Assembly (NCBI GenBank): GCA_030533445.1
Contig: CM060080.1
Location: 39,550,880-39,614,879 of the forward strand
Direction of reading: 5' to 3'
Length of the DNA stretch: 64,000 nucleotides
DNA from: Cyprinodon diabolis
Lineage: Eukaryota; Chordata; Actinopteri; Cyprinodontiformes; Cyprinodontidae
Shown: positions 11,301 to 23,300 of the stretch, in pieces
How positions within the stretch are numbered: the first letter of the stretch is position 1
How the letters are laid out: every line of letters starts with the position of its first letter
Program-made: the position numbers and the translations under genes
The notes under the pieces: generated by a model
The model's input: the letters and a program-made list of their open reading frames with translations, nothing else
Databases searched by the model: none
Told to the model about the DNA's origin: nothing

Positions 11301-14300
11301 CCATCATGTTCTACTCACCCATATGAGTTTAGTGTCATTTGGAGCCGTTCTGAAGATATTCCGTTAGGTTATATCCAAGGAACGTCTTCCTATGGGCAAC
11401 GACTTGAAGGCACAAACTAAACTGTTCATCATTTATTCTTTATGGTACGCCAGCATTCAGAACATGGAGGCCAATCACTGTCCCCCAGACATCTGCGGTT
11501 ATATTTTTCATATTTATATATTTTTAAAACAAAGCGGAGTGTGTATAACGCTGCCTGTCACTACTCCAGTCCGGCACACAGATGACGTCATACACGCGCC
11601 GCTTTGTTTTTAAAAGATATAAATATTTTTTAAAAATCGCTGGAGGGGTCTGAAAAGTCTCTAAATATAGCGACAAAGTCGCTGAGTTGGCAACACTGCA
11701 CGGGCGAACCGGGCAGTCGGGACGGCATTTTTATAAAGGAGGGCAGGACGTGCGCTTTGAAAAATAAAATGTATATAATAAAATATAACTGGTGCTTGGA
11801 GTGGGTCTCACCCAGGGAGTAGAACCGCCACCATCTATGAGCATGGCGCTCATTCTTCCTGTTGCTTGGTTACGGCCATAAACAATTTGTCTCTCTATGC
11901 CGCTGGGTTACCTGCGGTATGAAAGTACAGCTGTGGAACGATCTGATAAACTGACAGATGTTTTTGTTCTTGTTTTCTCTCTCTCTGTGTCTATATGAGA
12001 CTGTGGCGGGCCACCACAGTCTCGTTAATTAATGGAAAACACTGGGCTTACCAACTGGGCACGTTATAGATGAAAGGATTGTAGAAGTTGTACGTTTAGG
12101 AAATTGTATAAAAAAATGTGTGACCTGAAGGAATGCAGACTGTCTCCCATCCCAGTAGGCACTATAAATGCAGATATTTTTATTTTTATACTCGTTTTAA
12201 AGTTTCGCATTAGAAGAGCTTAATGGAAACAGCAAAATTCAAATCAATTTAATACATTTTTGTCAAAGTTTCTGCAGGGCACCAAGAACGAATGCGCTAA
12301 AGAAGAGATGGATGCACATTTGTCAGAGAAGTTCTGATGTAGCGAACAATAACTGATCAGCTGTTTCTGCTGCTGAAGTCCTGAATGAAAGCATTTTACT
12401 TTCTCCACATCTTTGTATGGCATGAACCATTGTGAATAATAGGTGACATGATAAAGTCTGCCTAAAAAAAAACCAGCAGACATGTTAGACCACATAACTG
12501 CTGCAGAGCTGCATGTGTTCCAGCTACACGTGGGTTAAGCGTGTAACAGCGTTCCGTTTAAACGCTTTAATTATTTACACTACATTCGTAACATGCCTGT
12601 ATCACAACGAACATGTGCTACTCCTCACCTAATTTAGGCTGAGGTTCTAATTTCAACGAATGAACAGGAAAATAACATCCAGTGTCAAAGCTTCTCTCAC
12701 AAACCTAGAAAAATAGACTAGAACGTGTGCCTACTGCTTAGTGCTTTTTCTATAAAGAAAAAAATACAAAATCTAAAGTTGTTCATTGCTCTATGCAGAA
12801 GGATTGAGTCACACCGGCTTTAAGGTAATCAGAACTTGGGATGTGTTCATAACCTACTAGGGTGACCAGATGCGCTGGTTTGTGTAAACTTATGACGAAA
12901 TCAGGCTTTGCATCACCTGGTTCATTTGCTCCAATCGATAGAAATGCGTCAAATTCTCCTTTTCATTCTTCTGAAAGATTTGAAGTTAAAAGTTGCATTA
13001 GTCTTGGATGGAAATGTGGGTATTAAAGGAGAAAACTGTATTAAATCCTTGGCTGGTAGAACAGAGGCAGAGCTAAAGTTAAATTGTTCAGATTCAGTCA
13101 AACGTGTGCAAGAATGGCCTAGTCAAAGTCCTGATCATCTGTATCAGGACCTCATGAATATCAGGTTTCATGAAGCACTTATCTAAACCTGCCCTATGCT
13201 GCATAGAAGAAGCATTTCAGTCTTGCAAACTGTTAGACTTTCCTTGGTTATCATATCAAAATAATACATTTATTTCTGTTAATTTTTAAAGGTTTCATAG
13301 TTTGTACAGATCTATATTTGTACTCTATGAATAAAAATGTCACTGAGTAATCTAAGCCTAAGCTCAGAGTTCTCAGCTGGATCACAGCTGATGGACTGAA
13401 ACACCCCGAGAACCCTGTAGATGCTCTGCTAGCAAAGTCTCACCTGTTTTTATCGATTGTCATTCCCACAGAACCGTTCTGCCTGGCTAGTTACCCTTCA
13501 GCCTTCCACAGCGTAATGTTCAACCCTGTGGAGCCTCGGCTGCTCGCCACAGCAAACTCAAAGGAAGGGGTGGGACTGTGGGACATTCGAAAGCCTCGCA
13601 GGTAAGACTTTTTTGATTTACTAAGACCTGATCCGAAATCATGGAGGGGTCTGAAATTTCCAAACATTTCATTAACATTAATGATATGAATCTTTTCCTT
13701 CTTTCATAAATGTTTTCTATTGTTATTGCTGTGAAAAAGAACCGTTTGCACTGAGCGTCTGAAACATTATTGAAGAATTCACTCTTTACTTTCTGTAAAT
13801 AAAAAGGTGTTAACTTTTCTGCCTTATATATAATATACAGGTCCTTCTCAAAATATTAGCATATTTTGATAAAGTTCATTATTTTCCATAATGTAATGAT
13901 AAAACTTTTAACATTCATATATTTTAGATTCATTGCACACTAGTTGAAATATTTCAGGTCTTTTATTGTATAAATACGGATGATTCTGGCATCCAGCTCA
14001 TGAAAACCCAAAATTCCTATCTCACAAATTAGCATATTTCATCCGACCAGTATGATCAGACACAAAAAATAGAGGGAACACTGTTTATGATAGGTTTTTT
14101 TTTTTTAACAACTTGGTTTATTTTGCACTTCTCCTTTTTAGTAACAGAAAACAGATCCCTGCCTATTTTTTAGTGAACATGATAGTGAGGCCTGAATGAA
14201 TCTTAACTCCAGGCTAAAGCAGCACTTTACCAGTGACATCTAAGGAGTATCTATAGGTGAGCTCTGGATTAGCTAGGCCAGAGACCAGACTTGATCCAGG

Positions 14301-17300
14301 ACCAGACTAAAAAACTATGGAAGGATCTGAAAAATGGCCTAAAAGCCAATATTTTCCATCCAAGCTGCAAAGAGGAACAGGCTAACCTGCCCACAGGTTG
14401 CTGTGCAAAGCTTTGGGGCATCCCAACCAAGTAGAAGAGGCTTTCATCACTGCTAAAGATTAATATCAAAGAGTAAAGACTTAATCTTCATCGTAAAGAT
14501 TTTATTTTTTTATGTAAAATAAGAAATATGGGAAAATTGACTGAGTATATTGTTTAAATTCTTTGATTAATTTTTATTTTTTTTTTTGCATCAAATTAGA
14601 CAAATATTGATGAAAACAACATGAATTAAGATGTGTTTTTTTTTAGATACATATGCAGAAAGTCCTGCTGTGTTAATTCCTGTTTCTCAGAATAAACTTG
14701 CTGTAATCCTAGTCTGGATCACGCTACCTTCACCAAAGTAAATCACCATTGGTAACCGAAGTGTTTGCACTTCTGTTCAACTAGATCAATGTTTAGTTTC
14801 ACCAGAATAAATAGTCGGCATCTCATTTTGAGATTATCATGAAACTGCCTCCTGTATTGGAGCAGTGTATTTTTTAAATATGTCCACCAGATGGTGCTGT
14901 TACCCTGATTATAAATGATTTACAGGCTACTTAGCTCTACTACTGACTGTTCATAACCTAATATCTTAACTAACCATTTTAATTTCTAGATAGATGAATA
15001 TTTATGGCTTATTAAATAGACAGTAGCCCAGGAATCCTTTATGTTAGTCGTTGGAACGATAAAACCACATATTATGACACCTGGCTATATAAAATAGAAA
15101 TAACCTAAAATGTTTTTGGTTTTTCAAAATATGGACATACACTCACCGGCCACTTTATTAGGTACACCTGTCCAACTGCTCGTTAACACTTAATTTCTAA
15201 GCAGCCAATCACATGGCGGCAACTCAGTGCATTTAGGCATGTAGACATGGTCAAGACAATCTCCTGCAGTTCAAACCGAGCATCAGTATGGGGAAGAAAG
15301 GTGATTTGAGTGACTTTGAACGTGGCATGATTGTTGGTGCCAGAAGGGCTGGTCTGAGTATTTCAGAAACTGCTGATCTACTGGGATTTTCACGCACAAC
15401 CATCTCTAGGGTTTACAGAGAAGGATCCGAAAAAGAAAAAACATCCAGTGAGAGGCAGTTCTGTGGGCGGAAATGCCTTGTTGATGCCAGAGGTCAGAGG
15501 AGAATGGCCAGACTGGTTCGAGCTGATAGAAGGGCAACAGTGACTCAAATAACCACCCGTTACAACCAAGGTGGGCAGAAGAGCATCTCTGAACGCACAG
15601 TACGTGGAACTTTGAGGCAGATGGGCTACAGCAGCAGAAGACCACACCGGGTGCCACTCCTTTCAGCTAAGAACAGGAAACTGAGGCTACAATTTGCACA
15701 AGCTCATGGAAATTGGACAATAGAAGATTGGAAAAACGTTGCCTGGTCTGATGAGTCTGGATTTCTGCTGCGACATTCGGATGGTAGGGTCAGAATTTGG
15801 CGTCTACAACATGAAAGCATGGATCCATCCTGCCTTGTATCAACGGTTCAGGCTGGTGGTGGTGGTGTCATGGTGTGGGGAATATTTTCTTGGCACTCTT
15901 TGGGCCCCTTGGTACCAATTGAGCATCGTTGCAACGCCACAGCCTACCTGAGTATTGTTGCTGACCATGTCCATCCCTTTATGACCACAATGTACCCAAC
16001 TTCTGATGGCTACTTTCAGCAGGATAATGCGCCATGTCATAAAGCTGGAATCATCTCAGACTGGTTTCTTGAACATGACAATGAGTTCACTGTACTCAAA
16101 TGGCCTCCACAGTCACCAGATCTCAATCCAATAGAGCATCTTTGGGATGTGGTGGAACGGGAGATTCGCATCATGGATGTGCAGCCGACAAATCTGCGGC
16201 AACTGTGTGATGCCATCATGTCAATATGGACCAAACTCCCTGAGGAATGCTTCCAGCATCTTGTTGAATCTATGCCACGAAGAATTGAGGCAGTTCTGAA
16301 GGCAAAAGGGGGTCCAACCCGTTACTAGCATGGGGTACCTAATAAAGTGGCCGGTGAGTGTATTGAAGCCTGGTTTGTCACAAAAAAACCCTCAAAGTTT
16401 TTAGAATAAAGCAAACTTCTAAACAAACCAGAAAGTTTATAGTGATAAAAAATCCACTCCAGCTCGTTGCTTTTACATGTTGTCGTTTGTCCATAAATAT
16501 TTACACTTGGAATTTTCATAAACTACAACTCTAGCTTTAAAAAAATAATGGAAATTAGATCATCTCAAATCTTCAGCTTAATAGTTTTCTCTCTGAATAC
16601 GGTATCTTTTAAAAGTAAGTACAGGTGCTGGTCATAAAAATCCAAGAAAACTGCTTCTAAGCGATTTAATATCAAATCACCCAGGATTTAGAAAATAAAG
16701 AAGGTTCTCACCAAAGTGAATATACAGGTGCTGGTCATAAAATTAGAATATCATGAAAAAGTAGATTGATTTCAGTAATTCCATTTAAAAAGTGAAACTT
16801 GTATATTATATTCATACATTACATACAAACTCATATATTTCAGATGTTTATTTTGTTTAATTTTGATGATTACAAATGACAACAAATGAAAATCTCAAAT
16901 TCATCATATCAGAAAATTAGAATATTGTGAAAAGGTTCAAAATTGATGGCCCCTGGTGCCACACTCTACTCAGCTAATTAACTCAAACCACCTGCAAAAG
17001 CCTTTAAATGGTCTTTCAGTCTAGTTCTATAGGCTACACAATCATGGGGAAGACTGCTGACTTGACAGTTGTCCAAAAGACGACCATCGACACCTTGCAC
17101 AAGGAGGGCAAGACACAAAAGGTCATCGCTAAAGAGGCTGGCTGTTCACAGAGCTCAGTGTCCAAGCACATTAATAGAGAGGCGAAGGGAAGGAAAAGAT
17201 GTGGTCGAAAAAAGTGTACAAGCAAGAGAGATAACCGCACCCTGGAGAGGATTGTGAAACAAAACCCATTCAAAAATGTGGGGGAGATTCACAAAGAGTG

Positions 17301-20300
17301 GACTGCAGCTGGAGTGAGTGCTTCAAGAACCACCACACACAGACGTATGAAAGACATGGGTTTCTGCTGTCGCATTCCTTGTGTCAAGCCACTCTTGAAC
17401 CACAGACAGCGTCAGAAGCGTCTTGCCTGGGCTAAAGAGAAACAGGACTGGACTGCTGGTGAGTGGTCCAAAGTCATGTTCTCTGATGAAAGTAAATTTT
17501 GCATTTCCTTTGGAAATCAAGGTCCCAGAGTCTGGAGGAAAAGAAGAGAGGCACTTCATCCACGTTGCTTGAAGTCCAGTGTAAAGTTTCCACAGTCAGT
17601 GATGGTTTGGGGTGCCATGTCATCTGCTGGTGTTGGTCCATTGTGTTTTCTGAGGTCCAGGGTCAACGCAGCCACATACCAGGAAGTTTTAGAGCACTTC
17701 ATGCTTCCTGCAGCTGACCAACTTTTTGGAGATGCAGATTTCATTTTCCAACAGGACTTGGCACCTGCACACAGTGCCAAAGCTACCAGTACCTGGTTGA
17801 AGGACCATGGTATCCCTGTTCTTAATTGGCCAGCAAACTCTCCTGACCTTAACCCCATAGAAAATCTATGGGGTATTGTGAAGAAGAAGATGCAATACAC
17901 CAGACCCAACAATTCAGAAGAGCTAAAAGCCACTATTAGAGCAACCTGGGCTATCATAACACCTGAGCAGTGCCACAGACTGATCGACTCCATGCCACGC
18001 CGCATTGCTGCAGTAATACAGGCCAAAGGAGGCCCAACTAAATACTGAGTGCTGTACATGCTCATACTTTTCATGTTCATACTTTTCAGTTGGCCAACAT
18101 TTCTATAAATCCTTTGTTTTTATTGGTCTTCAGTAATATTCTAATTTTCTGATATGATGAATTTGAGATTTTCATTTGTTGTCATTTGTAATCATCAAAA
18201 TTAAACAAAATAAACATCTGAAATATATGAGTTTGTATGTAATGTATGAATATAATATACAAGTTTCACTTTTTAAATGGAATTACTGAAATCAATCTAC
18301 TTTTTCATGATATTCTAATTTTATGACCAGCACCTGTATCTTCACTTTGGTGAGAACCTTCTTTATTTTCTAAATCCTGGGTGATTTGATATTAAATCGC
18401 TTAGAAGCAGTTTTCTTGGATGTCTTGGCTGTAAAATCTTGAAGTTTTTGCCAGAAGCCGGTAGTAATAATTTTACTTAAACAACAGATAAAACAGTTTA
18501 AAGTAGTTCTTATTCATGTATTTATTGAAGGAACATAATATGTCGGGTAATGCTTTTAAAGTCGGTCTTCTCCTCCAGTTAGTTTTGTGATGCATAGAAG
18601 TGATGGACCTCCCTCAGCTGTTTGTTTTCCTCTGTGCCTTCAGCTCTCTGCTCCGGTACGGCGGCAGCATGTCCCTGCAGAGCGCCATGAGTGTTCGCTT
18701 CAACAGCACAGGCACGCAGCTTCTGGCTCTCCGGCGCCGCCTGCCGCCCGTCCTTTACGAGCTGCACTCCCGCCTGCCCAGCTTCCAGTTCGACAACCAG
18801 GGCTACTTTAACTCCTGCACCATGAAAAGCTGCTGCTTCGCTGGGGACAAGGATCAGGTGGGACAGCAGACTGTGTGACTTTTCCTCCAGCTCAGCTGTA
18901 AAAAGCTGCTTATTTTATACAGTCAATGAGCTAAAAGGCTAAAAACAACATGATGATGATGACCCAGATGAAGAATGGCTGGATATTTCACAGTGTTCTC
19001 CGAGCTCCACTCCCATTTCTCAGTAATTCCTTAGCCTTTGCAGGGAGTTGAGGAATCTCTCAGTAAGGCGCTAATTCAAACGTTTGCCTAAAGGCATCTT
19101 ACTGCCTGGTTGGTGGTAAGTGGGGAAGCTCTCAGAGCAATGTTCCAACTCTGGCCTCTAGAGGGCAGAGCGACACACGTATTCCAGGCTCAGACCTGCA
19201 TCTGCGCCCTGACTTTTTATTTTACATATAAATACTTTGCCTTTACAGTCAATTAATTTGGAATTTGTGGTGTTCCGATTTTCTGTGTCAGACCAACACA
19301 AAGAGCGAAAATAACAGATTTTTATTATTGTGCTTATCTTTAATAGAGCTTCATCGCAATTCCCTTCATTTCAGAGTGAAGAACCTTTGAAAACCGGTTA
19401 TTTTCAGATTTTGATGAGCCTTATTGTTGTGAACACACCACACCCATACGTCTGCTTGTTGTTTATTCAGCCAATTGGAGGGACTTAGAAAAGCAATGAA
19501 GGCATGTTGATTATTGGGAAAAATAGAAGATACTGTGGGTGAATCATGACTGAAACATCATTTAAATACATTTGTAGTTTTGTAATAAGCCTATGATTTT
19601 TTATTTGTCCAAATTTGTAAGTATTTGGACCATAGTGATAAATTTTTTGGTCTGTAAAAACAGCTGTGTCGAAATTAAGTAAACTTTGCATTTTTATCCT
19701 CTAAAAAACTTGGATGGAACTAAGAGAAACATTTACAAATTCCTCCGAGTAAATGAGGGAAAAAATAGCCGAACATATTAGACGTTTCAGAAACTCTTTC
19801 TCCTAATATTACGTCCGTCTGAAAGAATGTGGAGCCCGCAGTGACCCTGTCAGAGCTAACTACAGTAGAGAAGTTTGAGTGAAACCATCTGTTAGCCTAA
19901 TAACGGTTCGTCGTTTAGGCCAGACCGTCGCGTCACGTTACGTCTGCGTCCGATTGCTCACCATGACTCACAGCAACACCAGTAGATCTGCTAGTTTTCA
20001 GCTCTGTGTTCTTTGGATTTATCTCCTTTTATCGGGTCTGATATTTTCTCTCCCTCCTGGTAAAGTTCAGTCTCAGTACTTGTTTTTTTTTTTTTCAGTA
20101 CATCTTGTCTGGATCAGATGACTTCAATCTGTACATGTGGAAAATCCCAAATGACCCAGAAGCAGGTGAGTTTGGCTCTGGTTTCCCAGATCGCACATTC
20201 ATTTGGATTTTTCACATTCCTGCATGTTTTTTTTTTTTTTTGTGAGAATTGTTTATCAAGTGTTGAAACAAAAGTAGGCTCCTAAAAACAAATAAAAATA

Positions 20301-23300
20301 AAAATGATGTGATGACAATATAAACTATTAAACTGAGGTAGAAACTCTTCTCTTTTACATTTTCAGGAAGCATGGGCCCCAGATGTGTGCAGTTTAAACA
20401 CTATTGTGATTTATTTATTAATTTCAGCTTGGATGTAATTTATGGCATCTTTAAAAAATGTAAGAATATAAATCAAACTCTTTGCAGGAAATATTATCCC
20501 AGCTGAGTTCCTAATCAGACAGAGAACCAGTGAAGTGTCTTTATAATCAGTGGAAAACTGATCATTGCTGAGTTTTATGATCAGTTTAACGAGCCAATTA
20601 GCATCTCAATTTAAATATTTTTTTATATTTCTATCTTACACTGGTAAAGCCCTATGAAAGCCATTTTATTCTTTCCCTAAATTCCACTTTTTACATTAAA
20701 ACTACGGCTGCAACAACGAATCGATAAAATCGACTTTTAAAACCGTTGGCAGCGAATTTCATCATCGATTAGTTGTGTCGCGCGATTAATGCGTCATCCG
20801 CCGCCATCGTCATCACTGCCACTTGACTGAAACGGGGGAAGAAAAAAATTACGGCAGAGCGAGCCAGCGCCGTAGGTGTGCAGTGTTGCAAACTCAGCGA
20901 CTTTGTCGCTATATTTAGCGACTTTTTTAGACCACTCCAGCGACTATTTTTCAAAAAAGCGACTAGCGACAAATCTGGCGACTTTTTACGGTGTCACTGG
21001 CGGCTTTTGGAGACTCTTACATGAAAGCATGTATCGTTCCTACTCTGCCGTGGGGCGCCTCCCCCCGCTCCCGCAGGAGTCCCTCTCAGCGCTGCATTCA
21101 GAGCCGCAGGATGTTTACCCTCAGCGTCCAGACTGCAAATGAAGCGCGCATGCGCCGGGATTGACGGCGCAAACTGATCACAATAATTAAAATAGCCTGC
21201 GCTTTGTAAAGCAAAAAAAGTCGTAACATGCAACTTTTGTAAAAACAAATAAAAAATTTTTCCTCATAATTATGTAATTATTAAGTCCCAAATAATAAAT
21301 GAAAAGCCATAAAATTCAAAATCTGATTGTTGTTTCACTTTCAGAAATAAAACAAATTGCTGTGCTTCAGCAGAACATTAGATGCTTCGTTAATGTGCTT
21401 AAAAGTATTTATCCATCCTTTTTATAGAAAGAAAAACATTCTTTATGTTCAAGACATAATTTAACATTTACAAAAGTGTCCTTTTGTACAAGTGCTTCAG
21501 AGCTGAACATAAAAATGTCTCATAATAAAACAAAAAGTAAAAACTAACATTTTCTCCAAACTTTATTATTAATGCTGTTTTTTTTCAACTGTCAGATGTA
21601 TTTAAAGAAATATTAACCTGTTTGTTTTTTTAAAGCATAAAAACAATCAATGTACAAGATAAACTACCGTCTCACTTGTGTTGATGTAGCTGAGCGCTAA
21701 AGAGTTAGCAGACATCTGGCTCATGCTAGCTAGCTTCTTCTCCGTGTTTCTGATGTCACTCTGACTGTAATTAATGGTCATCACGTATATTCTGTGCGTC
21801 CAGTTGATCATTTGCTGGTAAAACAGGTGAAAAAGTTGCTCTCTATATGCATAAAAACTTCTGCATTTCACCAAAACATGTGAATAATTTGACGTTACTA
21901 TTTAATTAGCTAAATTACATGAAACTGTCTTTGTTTTCCTGCATCCTTTAAATCATGGGGCCCTAAGCTAGCATGTTGTTAGCCATCTATTCTAAAAATA
22001 TTTCAATAAAATCTACTAAATGTAGGTGTTGTTCCTTATCAAACAAATCATCATCATCAGCACAAAATGATAGAACATCTGAGGATATATATATATATTT
22101 TTTAACTTAATGAGGGGGTAAGAAAGTTTTATGACGAAAACCAAATTTCTAATGTTTGACTATAAAGAGTGAAGAGACAGAAATAATCCAAGATGGCTGT
22201 GAGCTTCAATTGTCACACAACTCTCCCGCACGCGCAGTAGAGGACGCAATGACGTCACAGGCCAGCATGTTCTATATTTATGGAAGTTAACATGGATGGT
22301 AGTGCCGGCGTGCATCTGGCGATCTTTTCAAACCATAAAACCTCAATCTTTTCGATATGGTTAAACATAAATACTACTCTCCGCATCATCATCCGCCATG
22401 GTTGTTGTTTTTCTTGCCGCTTCTGTTTAGCAAGACGCATAATAGTGACCACTGTGAGGTATTAATGACACAGGTCGCATTTGAAAAGATCAGATTTGTA
22501 TCGGATTCAGAACCACAGAGCCAAGTGGCCTGGTTCGGATTGGAAAAAATCGGATCTGTGCTGTTCAGACTGTAATGAAAAGATCCGATCCAGGTCGCAT
22601 GCGGGCTAAAAAATCGGATTTGGGTGACTTCAGGCTGCAGTGTGAACGTAGCCTAACTCATCTGTTCTCCTCCTTCAATGCAAAGCAACGGCTGCTGGAC
22701 CAAGATGAACAGCATCTCATTTGTTGTTTCAGTGCTTCCTGCCTCCCTGTTTGATGTAGAAATGTCTTTTCCTCCATTACTGTGATTCTTGTTTTGCAGG
22801 AGGCCCTGGTCGTGTTGTAAACGGAGCTTTCATGGTTCTGAAGGGTCACCGCTCCATCGTGAACCAGGTTCGCTTTAACCATCACTCCTACATGATCTGC
22901 TCCTCTGGTGTGGAGAAAGTCATCAAGGTTAGTAAATGAATATTTCTCCTGTGGCTCTGAAAAGCGTGTTCAATCATCAGAACTCCGCCTTTTATAAGTC
23001 TGCACTAGACTCTGAAGGTGAAGTATCAAAGCAGATGTTTGTGTGTGACTCAGGTGTGGAGTCCGTACCTGCAGCCTGCCAGTGAGGGCGATCTAGAAGG
23101 TCGGGTGGAGGACAAGTCCCGCAGCCTCTACAGCCATGAGGAGTACATCAGCCTGGTGCTCAACAGCGGCAGCGGTCTGTCCCACGACTATGTCAGCCAG
23201 TCTATAGAGGAGGATCCACGCATGATGGCTTTCTTTGACTCGTTGGTGCGACGGGAGATTGAGGGCTGGAGCTCAGACTCTGACAGCGATCTGAGCGAAG

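Noticed and set aside
14885..14900. CTCF-like CCACCAGATGGTGCT in dcaf5 intron 5
   Set aside because: The critical GGC is GGT, and a single mismatched motif in AT-rich DNA is expected by chance at this window size.
17556..18080. A 174-codon minus-strand frame inside the DD34E element
   Set aside because: It is the shadow of the transposase gene on the other strand and has no independent support.
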